Source: an uncultured Burkholderiales bacterium
Lineage (GTDB): Bacteria > Pseudomonadota > Gammaproteobacteria > Burkholderiales > Burkholderiaceae_C
Assembly: GCA_903830725.1 (NCBI GenBank)
Contig: CAIKVH010000116.1
Coordinates: 1-36,505, forward strand
Direction: 5' to 3'
DNA length: 36,505 nt
A model generated the notes under the pieces. It had not been told where the DNA came from and made no database searches. It saw only the letters and a list, made by a program, of their open reading frames with translations. A program made the translations under genes and the position numbers. Within the stretch, counting starts at the first letter, position 1, and each line of letters opens with the position of its first letter. Below, piece by piece: positions 1 through 8,361 of this stretch.

Positions 1-330
1 CCTTCTTATTCTGTAACGGAGTTTCATGAAGAGGACCACGACTATCATATTAAAGCCGAGACTAAGCAACAGATAGTCATCTGTCCAAATTGTCACCACA
101 TTGAACGTGAAGGATTTGGCCGTCGTGAGCAAATGATTCGCGACCTTCCCATGCACGGCAAGCGTGTTGGTCTTTACGTTAATACTCGTCGATTCCGCTG
201 CAAAGGGTGCAGTAAAACCTTCTATGAACGGCTTCCAGACGTCAACGCAAAACGGTTGATGACATCGCGCCTGGTTGACTGGATCGGCCAGAATCGACGA
301 TTTCAACACACCAGCAAAAATCTTAATTAA
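1..330 (+). pseudogene. ISL3-family transposase remnant (N-terminal zinc-ribbon part)
   Basis: The frame is open from the first base of the window and ends at TAA 328-330. It reads as the N-terminal zinc-ribbon part of an ISL3-family transposase. There is a CPNC pair at residues 28-31 and a CKGC pair at 67-70, with the family-typical RDLPMHGKRV and RRFRCKGC strings between and around them. The helix-turn-helix and the DDE catalytic domain that should follow are absent: the frame stops about 20 codons after the second cysteine pair, and the next gene is rpsO. The true start lies outside the window. This is best read as a decayed insertion-sequence fragment. No terminal inverted repeat or target duplication could be recognised. 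Family assignment is from the motif pattern; loss of function is inferred from truncation. Confidence 0.8.
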
Positions 331-370
331 TAGCTTTTAAGATATTTCAATCACGAAATACGGATACCCT

Positions 371-391
371 AAAAATCTTGAGTAGATTTTT
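371..391. repeat. AT-rich inverted repeat after the transposase remnant
   Basis: AAAAATCT (371-378) and AGATTTTT (384-391) form a perfect 8-bp inverted repeat with a 5-base loop. It could act as a weak terminator in either direction, but the stem is AT-rich. The rest of 331-518 shows only a small GGATT/AATCC hairpin (436-448) and a G-rich tract (477-497). I see no gene in it. Confidence 0.35.
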
Positions 392-518
392 AAAAATAAT
401 ACTATTATATTAATATTGCCCCGTAAATTGAGTGTGGATTAACAATCCTCGGCCCAAAATTAGCCATCTCGCCATAGGTGGGGGTACCGATGGGGGTTTC
501 TTATTGGGCATAGTCGGT

Positions 519-524
519 TATAAT
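519..524 (+). promoter_or_regulatory. Candidate -10 box of the rpsO promoter
   Basis: A perfect TATAAT lies about 105 bases before the rpsO start. The -35 region at 17±1 bases is poor (GTTTCT/TTTCTT) and there is no extended -10, so the call rests on the -10 box and its position. Transcription would begin near 531, giving a leader of about 100 bases. Confidence 0.4.
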
Positions 525-576
525 TTAGAGCTGTCTAAAACAGGGGCTAAGGCTCAACTGGCTGGGCAGTCAATCA

Positions 577-604
577 CGCCATCTGGCATTTCCGGCTGTT
601 GGCG
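577..604 (+). promoter_or_regulatory. Leader hairpin upstream of rpsO (possible S15 autoregulatory site)
   Basis: CGCCA (577-581) pairs with TGGCG (600-604). An inner CTGG/CCGG helix (one G-U pair) can stack inside it. The structure ends 24 bases before the ATG. S15 represses its own mRNA through phylum-specific leader structures in several bacteria. Assigning that role here is inference from position and pairing; binding is not shown. Confidence 0.4.
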
Positions 605-628
605 CATGTAAAACTTTTTGGAAAAACA

Positions 629-892
629 ATGAATATTCAACAAACGTCTGAAGTCGTTAAGGCTAACGCACGCAGTGCAAACGATACTGGGAGTCCTGAG
701 GTTCAGGTTGCCCTTTTAACAGCTCGCATTAACGAGTTGACCCCCCACTTTAAAACCCATGCAAAAGATCACCACGGTCGCCGTGGACTGTTGCGTATGG
801 TTAGTCGTCGTCGTAAATTGCTCGATTATTTGAAGTCTAAAGATGCTGATCGCTACACACAGTTGATCGCTAAATTAGGTTTACGTAAGTAA
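629..892 (+). CDS. rpsO: 30S ribosomal protein S15
   Basis: S15 is a small-subunit protein that binds 16S rRNA helices h20-h22 early in 30S assembly. The 87-residue product carries the family core [18 protein letters not shown] and [21 protein letters not shown], and ends in the usual IAKLGLRK; the usual length is about 89. The frame is open further upstream through a TTG at 599. ATG 629 is chosen because it has a GGA motif 6 bases before it and gives the standard length. A terminator follows at 940-975, so rpsO is probably its own unit, with pnp downstream as in many proteobacteria. Confidence 0.97.
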   Translation: MNIQQTSEVVKANARSANDTGSPEVQVALLTARINELTPHFKTHAKDHHGRRGLLRMVSRRRKLLDYLKSKDADRYTQLIAKLGLRK

Positions 893-939
893 TAACTTAA
901 GTCCAATCGAGTATCAAATCTTGATTATGTTTTAAAAGC

Positions 940-975
940 AAACGCCTGAGTTAATTTCTAGCTCAGGCGTTTTGT
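940..975 (+). terminator. Rho-independent terminator of rpsO
   Basis: AAACGCCTGAG (940-950) and CTCAGGCGTTT (962-972) form a perfect 11-bp stem with an 11-base loop, closed by Ts on the 3' side. It lies about 50 bases after the rpsO stop. It is the clearest terminator in the left half of the window. Confidence 0.85.
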
Positions 976-1029
976 ACTTCAAGCATTGTCAAATCGGTGG
1001 AGTAGTTGGAGAAAAGCAGGGCTGAAGCT

Positions 1030-1100
1030 GTGTCATTCCAAAAGACCAGTGCACCTCAAGAGTTGGTTAAGCCTCTGAGTTGCGTTTTTTGGAATGGCAT
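1030..1100 (+). promoter_or_regulatory. Long stem-loop in the pnp leader (likely RNase III/PNPase autoregulatory site)
   Basis: Bases 1030-1046 pair with 1084-1100 without a break, giving 17 bp including three G-U pairs (core TCATTCCAAAA with TTTTGGAATGG). The loop is about 37 bases. The structure lies 86 bases before the pnp ATG. In E. coli, RNase III cleaves a long hairpin in the pnp leader and PNPase then degrades the remainder, repressing its own synthesis. The position and length match that arrangement; the mechanism here is inferred. Confidence 0.6.
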
Positions 1101-1186
1101 CGTGTTCTGATAATTCTTTTCTATTCCTGGCATTTTGAGGCTGGCCTTTTAAGCCTTTTAGTAATAGTGAAATTGGAGAAACACGC

Positions 1187-3355
1187 ATGTCACTTTTTAA
1201 TAAAGTTAGCAAATCCTTTCAATGGGGACAACACAAAGTCACGATGGAGACGGGCGAAATCGCTCGTCAAGCCTCTGGCGCAGTCCTGGTGGATATTGAG
1301 GGAACAGTAGTATTAGCAACTGTTGTTGCTTCTAAGTCCTCAAAACCAGGGCAAGACTTCTTTCCTTTAACAGTGGATTACATTGAGAAAACTTACGCTG
1401 CTGGCAAAATTCCTGGCAGTTTCTTTAAACGCGAAGCAAAGCCCAGCGAACTTGAGACTTTGACGAGCCGATTAATCGATCGTCCTATTCGCCCGCTTTT
1501 CCCCGAGGGTTTTTACAATGAAGTTCACGTGGTTATTCACACGATGTCATTGAACCCAGAAGTGGATGCAGATATTGCGGCCATGATCGGAGCTTCTGCA
1601 GCGCTGTCAATCTCTGGTGTTCCGTTCAACGGTCCTATCGGCGCTTCACGCGTTGGTTATATCAACGGAGAATACGTTCTAAATCCCGGACAAACTCAGC
1701 GCAAAGACAGCATCATGGACCTCGTGGTTGCAGGGACTGAAACAGCTGTGTTGATGGTTGAGTCTGAAGCGCAGCAATTGTCAGAAGAGGTCATGTTAGG
1801 TGCCGTTATGTTTGGCCATACGCAAGGACGTATTGTCATTGACGCCATTCACGATTTGGTAAAAGAAGCTGGTAAGCCTTCGTGGGAGTGGTCTGCGCCT
1901 GCGCGCGATGAAGCTTTCGAATCAAAGGTCAAAGCACTCGCTCAAGACGCGCTTCACGCGGCTTACCAAATCCGCAATAAGCAAGCTAGAACGCAAGCAT
2001 GTCGCGAGGCTTATGCAGCTGTCAAAACTGGTTTAACCGATGCAGGCGTTGAATTTGATTCAATCAAAGTAGATAACTTATTATTTGAAATTGAAGCGCG
2101 TATTGTGCGCGGTCAAATCCTCTCAGGTGAGCCGCGAATTGATGGACGCGATACTCGCACAGTGCGTCCAATTGAAATTCGCACAGGTGTATTGCCGCGT
2201 ACCCACGGCTCAGCACTCTTTACAAGGGGCGAGACCCAGGCCTTGGTGATCTCAACCTTGGGTACTGATCGCGACGCGCAACGAATCGACGCCTTAAGCG
2301 GTGAATTTGAAGACCGCTTCATGTTCCACTACAACATGCCTCCCTTTGCGACTGGCGAAGTGGGGCGCATGGGAAGCACAAAACGTCGCGAGATTGGCCA
2401 CGGCCGTCTAGCCAAACGTGCTCTTGTCGCTTGCTTGCCAACTAAAGAAGAATTTCCTTACACCGTTCGCGTGGTATCCGAGATCACAGAATCAAATGGA
2501 TCATCCTCTATGGCCTCTGTTTGCGGCGGATGCTTGTCCCTCATGGATGCTGGCGTTCCGATGAAAGCTCACGTTGCTGGTATCGCAATGGGTCTAATCA
2601 AGGAAGATAACCGGTTTGCAGTTTTAACTGACATTTTGGGTGACGAAGATCACTTGGGCGATATGGACTTTAAAGTCGCAGGCACTCCAAACGGAATCAC
2701 TGCGCTTCAAATGGACATTAAGATCCAAGGTATCACGCAGGAAATCATGCAAGTTGCTTTAGCGCAAGCTAAGGAAGCTAGGTTGCACATTTTGGGCATC
2801 ATGCAAACGACAATGGGCTCTGCCAACACAGAGATTAGTAACTTTGCACCACGTCTGTATACGATGAAAATCAATCCTGAGAAGATCAGGGACGTGATTG
2901 GCAAGGGTGGTGCAACGATTCGTGCCTTAACAGAGGAGACCGGTACCCAGATCGATATCTCCGAGGACGGCGTAATTACGATTGCTTCCAGTGAAGGTGC
3001 TAAGGCTGAGGAGGCCAAGCGCCGTATTGAGGAGATCACCGCAGAAGTTGAGATCGGTAAAGTCTATGAAGGTCCAGTGACCAAGATATTAGACTTTGGC
3101 GCATTAATTAATTTGTTGCCTGGAAAAGATGGTCTCTTGCACATCAGTCAAATCAGTCACGAAAGAATTGCTAAAGTAAGCGACGTTTTGGCTGAAGGAC
3201 AGATTGTCCGAGTCAAAGTCTTAGAGACAGATGAGAAAGGTCGCGTTAAGTTATCCATGAAAGCGTTGACGGAGCGCCCAGCTCCTGCTGCTCAAGCGGA
3301 CACGCACTCTCATGAAGACCATGCAGGCCACGATCACACGCCTCATCAAGACTAA
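1187..3355 (+). CDS. pnp: Polyribonucleotide nucleotidyltransferase (PNPase)
   Basis: PNPase is a phosphorolytic 3'-5' exoribonuclease that releases nucleoside diphosphates during mRNA decay and also acts in sRNA metabolism. The 722 residues show the full layout: first RNase PH domain (about 10-145), helical linker, second RNase PH domain (about 320-545), KH domain with GKGG near 572-575, and S1 domain (about 624-692). The metal and catalytic segment [10 protein letters not shown] places Asp486, Asp488 and Asp492 at the E. coli numbering. [10 protein letters not shown] at 435-444 is the phosphate-binding region. GGAG sits 8 bases before ATG 1187. The C-terminal 17 residues are a His/Asp-rich tail (see findings). 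The upstream hairpin suggests autoregulation. Confidence 0.98.
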   Translation: MSLFNKVSKSFQWGQHKVTMETGEIARQASGAVLVDIEGTVVLATVVASKSSKPGQDFFPLTVDYIEKTYAAGKIPGSFFKREAKPSELETLTSRLIDRPIRPLFPEGFYNEVHVVIHTMSLNPEVDADIAAMIGASAALSISGVPFNGPIGASRVGYINGEYVLNPGQTQRKDSIMDLVVAGTETAVLMVESEAQQLSEEVMLGAVMFGHTQGRIVIDAIHDLVKEAGKPSWEWSAPARDEAFESKVKALAQDALHAAYQIRNKQARTQACREAYAAVKTGLTDAGVEFDSIKVDNLLFEIEARIVRGQILSGEPRIDGRDTRTVRPIEIRTGVLPRTHGSALFTRGETQALVISTLGTDRDAQRIDALSGEFEDRFMFHYNMPPFATGEVGRMGSTKRREIGHGRLAKRALVACLPTKEEFPYTVRVVSEITESNGSSSMASVCGGCLSLMDAGVPMKAHVAGIAMGLIKEDNRFAVLTDILGDEDHLGDMDFKVAGTPNGITALQMDIKIQGITQEIMQVALAQAKEARLHILGIMQTTMGSANTEISNFAPRLYTMKINPEKIRDVIGKGGATIRALTEETGTQIDISEDGVITIASSEGAKAEEAKRRIEEITAEVEIGKVYEGPVTKILDFGALINLLPGKDGLLHISQISHERIAKVSDVLAEGQIVRVKVLETDEKGRVKLSMKALTERPAPAAQADTHSHEDHAGHDHTPHQD

Positions 3356-3372
3356 TTTAATTTAGCAAATTT

Positions 3373-3480
3373 GAGATGAGAAAAGGGAGATGAGAAATCG
3401 GGAGTCGTGATACGGGGGGTCGTGATACGCGAATGCGGATCATTCAATTATTTGATTGAATCGCCTCCCCCTTTTTCTCA
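3373..3480 (+). repeat. Repeat-rich pnp-tpiA spacer
   Basis: Two direct repeats lie side by side: GAGATGAGAAA at 3373-3383 and 3387-3397, and GTCGTGATACG at 3404-3414 and 3419-3429. They are followed by a perfect ATTCAAT/ATTGAAT hairpin (3442-3448, 3455-3461). TGAGAAAAGGGAG (3377-3389) is also an imperfect inverted partner of the C/T-rich tract at 3465-3480. The outer pairing could end pnp transcripts, but there is no clean T run after a GC stem. Confidence 0.6.
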
Positions 3481-3493
3481 TAAATTGAAGAAG

Positions 3494-3507
3494 ACTATTT
3501 AAATAGT
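3494..3507. repeat. Perfect 14-bp palindrome before tpiA
   Basis: ACTATTTAAATAGT is its own reverse complement and ends 2 bases before the tpiA ATG. It occupies the place where a ribosome-binding site would be expected. It could be a dimeric-repressor site, or chance in AT-rich DNA. Confidence 0.45.
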
Positions 3508-3509
3508 AA

Positions 3510-4271
3510 ATGAACAGCGTAAAAAAACTCATCGCCGGCAATTGGAAAATGAATGGGTCCTTAGAATCCAACACGACTCTTTTAAAGTCGATTTTGGACG
3601 GGGATACCCGCGCCGATGCTTGTGATGCGGTCGTTTGTGTGCCCAGTGTTTATTTGTCTCAAATCAATTCTTTAATTCAGGACGCAGCCTCTAGTCGGGT
3701 TCGCCTGGGTGCGCAAGACCTTTCTGCTCATGAAAAAGGCGCGTACACCGGTGAAATTTCTGTTTCGATGCTAAAAGAATTCGGTGTTTCCTTTGTGATA
3801 GTTGGACATTCAGAACGCAGGCAGTTTCATCATGAGACGGATCAACTGGTTGCTATTAAGGCCGAGCGAGCTTTAGGTGCAGGTGTTACGCCCATCGTGT
3901 GTGTAGGCGAAACCCAAGAAGAGCGCGAGGCTGGATTGACTGAGGTTATTGTCAAGCGTCAATTGGCTGCGGTGATTCACCTTGTGGGGCATTGCATAAG
4001 TGAAATAGTTGTCGCCTATGAGCCCGTTTGGGCAATTGGTACCGGGCTGACTGCAACCCCGGAGCAGGCCCAGTCGGTGCATGCAGTTTTAAGGGCTCAA
4101 CTGAATGCGGCGGCCGGAGATGTTGCGCAAAGAATTCGAATCCTCTACGGTGGAAGCATGAACGCTTCAAACGCAAAATCTTTGTTGACCCAGCCCGATA
4201 TTGATGGTGGCTTGATTGGTGGAGCTTCGTTGAAGGCGTTAGATTTCTTGTCCATCATCGCGTGTGCCTAG
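3510..4271 (+). CDS. tpiA: Triose-phosphate isomerase
   Basis: The enzyme interconverts dihydroxyacetone phosphate and glyceraldehyde 3-phosphate in cytoplasmic glycolysis and gluconeogenesis. The 253-residue product has the catalytic triad in place: Lys13 in GNWKMN, His100 in VGHSERR, and Glu171 in [11 protein letters not shown], which runs into the flexible loop 6. The phosphate-binding strings YGGSMNASN and GGLIGGASL are near the C-terminus. Length is normal. The start gives the family N-terminus. The only purine-rich motif (GAAGAAG, 3487-3493) is 16 bases from the ATG, so the ribosome site is unusual. tpiA-secG-tRNA-Leu-nuo is a common betaproteobacterial order. Confidence 0.97.
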   Translation: MNSVKKLIAGNWKMNGSLESNTTLLKSILDGDTRADACDAVVCVPSVYLSQINSLIQDAASSRVRLGAQDLSAHEKGAYTGEISVSMLKEFGVSFVIVGHSERRQFHHETDQLVAIKAERALGAGVTPIVCVGETQEEREAGLTEVIVKRQLAAVIHLVGHCISEIVVAYEPVWAIGTGLTATPEQAQSVHAVLRAQLNAAAGDVAQRIRILYGGSMNASNAKSLLTQPDIDGGLIGGASLKALDFLSIIACA

Positions 4272-4332
4272 TCTCAAAATTAATTAAGCCTGAACCTAGT
4301 TAAAGTAAGAAGTTTCTTTCGGAGTAAGTGAA

Positions 4333-4758
4333 ATGAATGTGGTTTTAAACATTGTTATATTGATTCAAATTTTGTCTGCCTTGGCTATGATCGGTTTGAT
4401 CTTGCTTCAGCACGGAAAAGGGGCAGACATGGGTGCTGCTTTCGGTAGCGGTAGCTCTGGGAGCCTTTTTGGGGCAAGTGGTGGGGCGAACTTCTTATCT
4501 CGCACTACAGCTGTTTTAGCAGCTATCTTTTTCGCATCAACCTTAGGGCTTGCGTTCTTTGGTCAGGCTCACACAGCAAAAACTGGCAGTGTTTTGGAGG
4601 GCGTAAATGTGCCTGCCAAATCAGCTCCCGCCAATAACGATATTAGTAACCAAATTCCAGGTGCTACACCAGCTAACGAAAAGGGTACTTCTGGTGGCGT
4701 TGGGTCGGTCCCGTCGCCAACAAGTTCAGAGGGGGTAAATAAAATACCTGCTAAGTAA
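4333..4758 (+). CDS. secG: Protein translocase subunit SecG
   Basis: SecG is the small accessory subunit of the SecYEG channel for Sec-dependent export. The 141 residues have two membrane segments (about 3-25 and 58-78). Between them is the conserved loop LLQHGKGADMGAAFGSG, followed by FGASGGANFLSR. The tail after residue 80 is polar, rich in Pro, Ser, Asn and Gly, and poorly conserved, as in other betaproteobacterial SecG proteins. GGAG ends 8 bases before the ATG, a good ribosome site. It lies 61 bases after tpiA and is probably cotranscribed with it. Confidence 0.95.
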   Translation: MNVVLNIVILIQILSALAMIGLILLQHGKGADMGAAFGSGSSGSLFGASGGANFLSRTTAVLAAIFFASTLGLAFFGQAHTAKTGSVLEGVNVPAKSAPANNDISNQIPGATPANEKGTSGGVGSVPSPTSSEGVNKIPAK

Positions 4759-4775
4759 AAAGACAGAAAAATTAC

Positions 4776-4813
4776 AGTTCCAAAATTGGAACTTCATGCC
4801 TTTGCATAGGCAT
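4776..4813 (+). repeat. Two consecutive hairpins after secG
   Basis: AGTTCCAA/TTGGAACT (4776-4783, 4786-4793) is a perfect 8-bp inverted repeat with only two bases between the arms. It is followed by ATGCCT/AGGCAT (4796-4801, 4808-4813) with a 6-base loop. Neither has a T run, so they look more like 3'-end protection or a binding site than terminators. Confidence 0.5.
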
Positions 4814-4844
4814 TTGGGGTAAACTCTAGGGATTCAACGAGGGG

Positions 4845-4868
4845 CTACTCAAATTTGAGGAGTTTTTT
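4845..4868 (+). terminator. Terminator-like hairpin just before tRNA-Leu
   Basis: CTACTC (4845-4850) and GAGGAG (4857-4862) form a stem with one mismatch around AAATTT, followed by six Ts (4863-4868). The form fits intrinsic termination of the tpiA-secG transcript. The stem is AT-rich. It ends only 14 bases before the tRNA, leaving no room for a separate tRNA promoter after it. Confidence 0.5.
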
Positions 4869-4882
4869 CGTAAATGGTGCGC

Positions 4883-4967
4883 GCCGTCGTGGTGAAATTG
4901 GTAGACACGCTATCTTGAGGGGGTAGTGGCGAAAGCTGTGCGAGTTCGAGTCTCGCCGACGGCACCA
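4883..4967 (+). tRNA. tRNA-Leu (anticodon GAG)
   Basis: The acceptor arms GCCGTCG (4883-4889) and CGACGGC (4957-4963) pair fully, with discriminator A and an encoded CCA (4965-4967). The anticodon stem CTATC/GGTAG encloses the loop TTGAGGG, giving anticodon GAG, which reads CUC and CUU. A long variable arm closed by a GAAA loop is present, as expected for a class II tRNA. The T arm is GCGAG-TTCGAGT-CTCGC. Length is 85 bases. It lies between secG and nuoA. Confidence 0.97.
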
Positions 4968-5020
4968 AACTTGTTAAATATGAATCCACTTGGGACACAC
5001 AATATTTTTGTGAAATCGGA

Positions 5021-5380
5021 ATGAGTTTAATTCAATACCTACCCGTCCTTTTGTTTATATTAATCGGGCTTCTTGTTGGGGTTGCTCCCCAAGTGTTGGG
5101 TTATCTACTTGGCCCACACAAGCCAGACGAGCAAAAAAATTCTCCTTACGAATGCGGATTTGAAGCGTTTGAAGACGCTCGGATGCAGTTCGATGTTCGC
5201 TATTACTTAGTGGCCATACTTTTTATTTTGTTCGATCTAGAAATTGCATTTCTATTTCCTTGGGCGATTGCGCTTAAGGAAGTCGGCTTCGTTGGATTTT
5301 GGTCCATGATGATTTTTCTTGGCATTTTGGTAGTTGGATTCGCATACGAATGGAAAAAAGGGGCCCTTGACTGGGAATAA
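5021..5380 (+). CDS. nuoA: NADH-quinone oxidoreductase subunit A
   Basis: NuoA is a small membrane subunit at the junction of the peripheral and membrane arms of complex I, near the quinone site. The 119 residues have three membrane segments (about 7-29, 62-82, 90-110). The conserved loop [10 protein letters not shown] lies between the first two, and the family ending [11 protein letters not shown] is present. It is the first gene of the nuo operon, 53 bases after tRNA-Leu. No clear Shine-Dalgarno is seen: TCGGA directly abuts the ATG. nuoB begins 3 bases after its stop. Confidence 0.96.
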   Translation: MSLIQYLPVLLFILIGLLVGVAPQVLGYLLGPHKPDEQKNSPYECGFEAFEDARMQFDVRYYLVAILFILFDLEIAFLFPWAIALKEVGFVGFWSMMIFLGILVVGFAYEWKKGALDWE

Positions 5381-5383
5381 ATC

Positions 5384-5860
5384 ATGTCACTTGACGGTGT
5401 ATTTAAAGAAGGCTTCATTACTACTTCTTACGATTCTGTGGTGAACTGGGCAAAGACGGGTTCTTTGTGGCCTATGACTTTTGGTTTAGCTTGTTGTGCG
5501 GTTGAGATGATGCACGCAGGGGCATCGAGATACGACATTGACCGCTTTGGTATGCTTTTTCGTCCAAGTCCGCGCCAATCAGATTTGATGATTGTTGCGG
5601 GTACTCTTTGCAACAAAATGGCTCCAGCACTGCGTAAGGTTTACGATCAAATGTCAGAGCCCAGGTGGGTTTTGTCAATGGGGTCGTGCGCCAACGGAGG
5701 CGGTTACTATCACTACAGCTACTCCGTTGTGCGTGGATGCGACCGTATTGTTCCCGTAGATGTTTATGTGCCGGGTTGTCCGCCCACGGCTGAGGCTCTT
5801 TTATACGGCATCTTACAGTTGCAAACAAAAATTCGTCGTGAAAATACGATAGCTCGTTAA
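5384..5860 (+). CDS. nuoB: NADH-quinone oxidoreductase subunit B
   Basis: NuoB (PSST) carries cluster N2, the last [4Fe-4S] centre, which passes electrons to quinone. The 158 residues keep all four ligands: the adjacent Cys37-Cys38 in [10 protein letters not shown], Cys102 in GSCANGGG, and Cys132 in VPGCPPTAE. The RYDIDRFGM and [12 protein letters not shown] strings are also typical. The ATG is 3 bases after the nuoA stop, so translation is probably coupled. Confidence 0.97.
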   Translation: MSLDGVFKEGFITTSYDSVVNWAKTGSLWPMTFGLACCAVEMMHAGASRYDIDRFGMLFRPSPRQSDLMIVAGTLCNKMAPALRKVYDQMSEPRWVLSMGSCANGGGYYHYSYSVVRGCDRIVPVDVYVPGCPPTAEALLYGILQLQTKIRRENTIAR

Positions 5861-5877
5861 GTCTAAGGTTGCAACAC

Positions 5878-6489
5878 ATGAGTCTGTCTTTAGATAACTT
5901 GCAAAAAACACTCCAAGAAGTTTTGGGTGAGAAAATAAAATCTCTGGACTCTGCTCTAGAAGAGTTGACGTTAACAGTTGATGCTGTAAATTACATAGAG
6001 GTTTGTCAAATCCTTAGCACCGAGCCGCGTCTAGCTTTCGAGCAATTAATTGACCTATGTGCAATTGATTACTCGAGTTATAAAGACGGTGCGCATAGCG
6101 CATTTACGGATGGACCAAGGTTTGCAGTGGTTAGTCACCTCTTGTCGATTGTTCATAACTTCAGGCTTCGGATTCGGGTTTTTGCGCCCTCTAGTGAAAT
6201 GCCCCGCGTCCCTTCTGTTAATTCAATCTGGAGTTCTGCGAATTGGTACGAGCGTGAGGCGTTTGATTTGTTCGGGGTCATCTTTGATGGTCACGAAGAT
6301 CTACGCAGATTGTTGACTGATTACGGATTTATTGGGCATCCATTTAGAAAAGATTTTCCCTTGTCTGGCCATGTTGAGATGCGGTATGACGCAGAGCAAA
6401 AGCGCGTCATCTACCAACCCGTCTCCATTGAGCCCAGAGAGGTTACTCCCCGTATCATTCGTGAAGACAACTACGGGGGGTTGCACTAA
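5878..6489 (+). CDS. nuoC: NADH-quinone oxidoreductase subunit C
   Basis: NuoC is the 30-kDa peripheral-arm subunit that packs against NuoD near the quinone site; it binds no cofactor. The 203-residue product has the family signature [17 protein letters not shown] followed by [10 protein letters not shown] and HPFRKDFPL. The frame is open from a TTG at 5869. ATG 5878 is chosen because AAGG lies 9 bases before it. It is a stand-alone NuoC, not the NuoCD fusion of enterobacteria. Confidence 0.96.
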   Translation: MSLSLDNLQKTLQEVLGEKIKSLDSALEELTLTVDAVNYIEVCQILSTEPRLAFEQLIDLCAIDYSSYKDGAHSAFTDGPRFAVVSHLLSIVHNFRLRIRVFAPSSEMPRVPSVNSIWSSANWYEREAFDLFGVIFDGHEDLRRLLTDYGFIGHPFRKDFPLSGHVEMRYDAEQKRVIYQPVSIEPREVTPRIIREDNYGGLH

Positions 6490-6553
6490 GTACTTGTTAC
6501 AAAGTTTGGAGTCTTGAAGCATTCACGCTCTAAACTAATGCACCGCACACACC

Positions 6554-7807
6554 ATGCCTGATATTAAAAATTACACACTCAATCTAGGGCCTCAACATCC
6601 TGCTGCTCACGGCGTTCTAAGGCTTGTGTTGGAGCTTGATGGAGAGGTCGTTCAAAGGGCTGATCCGCACATTGGTCTTTTGCACCGCGCGACAGAGAAA
6701 TTGGCGGAGCACAAAACTTATATCCAGTCTCTTCCCTATATGGATCGACTGGACTACGTGTCAATGATGTGCAACGAGCACGCATACTGTCTGGCCATTG
6801 AGAAGTTATTGGGCCTTGAAGTGCCTAAGCGCGCTCAGTACATCAGAGTAATGTTTTCTGAAATTACGCGTCTCTTGAATCATTTGCTTTGGCTAGGCTG
6901 TCACGGCTTTGACTGCGGGGCTATGAATATTCTTATTTATTGCTTCAGAGAGCGTGAAGATCTTTTTGATATGTATGAGGCAGTTTCGGGTGCTCGCATG
7001 CACGCCGCCTATTTCAGACCTGGAGGTGTATACAGAGACTTGCCTGATCACATGCCGCAGTACCAAACCAGCAAGATTAGAAATGCTCGCGCAATTGCTA
7101 AATTGAATGAAAACCGAGGCGGGTCTTTGTTGGATTTCATCGATGACTTCACCAAGCGTTTTCCTGGGTTTGTGGATGAGTACGAAACTTTGTTGACGGA
7201 TAACCGTATTTGGAAGCAAAGGACGGTTGGTATTGGAGTCGTGACGCCGGAGCGTGCAAAAAGTTTAGGCTTTACCGGGGCGATGCTCAGAGGCTCTGGC
7301 GTTGCCTGGGATTTGAGAAAGTTCCAGCCCTACGATGTATACGGCGAGCTCGATTTTGATATTCCGGTCGGTAAAACGGGTGACTGCTATGACCGCTATT
7401 TGGTGCGTGTTGAGGAAATGCGTCAATCCAATAACATTATCAAGCAGTGCGTTGCTTGGTTGCGCGAAAACCCAGGACCTGTCATTACTGACAACCACAA
7501 GGTCGCAGCGCCTCACCGAGAGAGTATGAAAGAGCACATGGAGGAATTGATCCACCATTTCAAGCTCTTCACTGAGGGCTTTCATGTTCCCGAAGGCGAG
7601 GCTTACGCCGCAGTCGAGCATCCCAAGGGAGAGTTTGGAATTTACATCGTAAGCGACGGCGCAAATAAGCCTTACCGACTTAAGATTCGTGCCCCTGGTT
7701 TCCCTCACCTTGCCGCTATGGATGAGATGGCCAAGGGCCACATGATTGCAGACACTGTTGCCGTCATCGGAACGATGGATATTGTGTTTGGGGAGATCGA
7801 TCGATGA
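6554..7807 (+). CDS. nuoD: NADH-quinone oxidoreductase subunit D
   Basis: NuoD is the 49-kDa subunit, related to the large subunit of [NiFe] hydrogenases, that forms the quinone-binding cavity with NuoB. The 417-residue product begins with the conserved GPQHPAAHG loop (residues 12-20). It continues with [14 protein letters not shown] and [14 protein letters not shown], and ends in [13 protein letters not shown] 64-base gap with no good Shine-Dalgarno separates it from nuoC. Its stop overlaps the nuoE start (ATGA), indicating translational coupling. Confidence 0.97.
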   Translation: MPDIKNYTLNLGPQHPAAHGVLRLVLELDGEVVQRADPHIGLLHRATEKLAEHKTYIQSLPYMDRLDYVSMMCNEHAYCLAIEKLLGLEVPKRAQYIRVMFSEITRLLNHLLWLGCHGFDCGAMNILIYCFREREDLFDMYEAVSGARMHAAYFRPGGVYRDLPDHMPQYQTSKIRNARAIAKLNENRGGSLLDFIDDFTKRFPGFVDEYETLLTDNRIWKQRTVGIGVVTPERAKSLGFTGAMLRGSGVAWDLRKFQPYDVYGELDFDIPVGKTGDCYDRYLVRVEEMRQSNNIIKQCVAWLRENPGPVITDNHKVAAPHRESMKEHMEELIHHFKLFTEGFHVPEGEAYAAVEHPKGEFGIYIVSDGANKPYRLKIRAPGFPHLAAMDEMAKGHMIADTVAVIGTMDIVFGEIDR

Positions 7808-8361
7808 GCGCAACTCAAATGAACAGTTCAAACGTTCAAGGACAAGCCATTACGGCGAGTGAATTTGCTCAAGATGTATTAGCTCGTTTTGCGAGAGAGG
7901 TTGATAAATATCCTAATGATCAAAAACAATCTGCCGTCATGGCTTGCTTGTCTATTGTTCAAGAGATTAAGGGTTTTGTCTCTCCAAGTGATGAGCTCTT
8001 CTTAGCAAACTACTTAGATATGCCAGCCATGGCCGTGCATGAAGTTAGTACTTTTTACAATATGTACAACTTACAACCTGTGGGTAGATTTAAGATCAAT
8101 GTTTGCACCAACTTGCCTTGTCAATTGCGTGCGGGACAGTCGGCTTTGGAGTATCTAAGTCAAAAGTTAGATGTTGCTGTGGGCGGCACTACTAAAGACG
8201 GGATGTTTACGCTACAACCTGGCGAGTGCATGGGTGCCTGCGCTGACGCGCCTGTATTGCTTGTGAATGACCGAACCATGTGCAGTTTTATGAGCACCGA
8301 AAAAGTGGATCAAATGATCGATAGTTTGCGAGCTTTAAAAGTGGATGGAGTTCAGTCATGA
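7804..8361 (+). CDS. nuoE: NADH-quinone oxidoreductase subunit E
   Basis: NuoE is the 24-kDa subunit of the NADH-oxidising module and carries [2Fe-2S] cluster N1a. The 185 residues have a helical N-terminal part and a thioredoxin-like C-terminal domain with ligands Cys101, Cys106 (CTNLPC) and Cys142, Cys146 (CMGAC). The start overlaps the nuoD stop by 4 bases and the stop overlaps the nuoF start by 4 bases. Length is slightly above the E. coli protein. Confidence 0.96.
   Translation: MSATQMNSSNVQGQAITASEFAQDVLARFAREVDKYPNDQKQSAVMACLSIVQEIKGFVSPSDELFLANYLDMPAMAVHEVSTFYNMYNLQPVGRFKINVCTNLPCQLRAGQSALEYLSQKLDVAVGGTTKDGMFTLQPGECMGACADAPVLLVNDRTMCSFMSTEKVDQMIDSLRALKVDGVQS

Noticed and set aside
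1080..1310. Open frame overlapping the pnp start in another frame
   Set aside because: It is a shadow of the pnp leader and start, with no family resemblance.
6538..6561. A 7-codon frame (ATG 6538) overlapping the nuoD start
   Set aside because: No ribosome site close to it and composition is ordinary; probably chance.
7265..7831. Long antisense frame over nuoD
   Set aside because: It mirrors the codon structure of nuoD and shows no protein family features.
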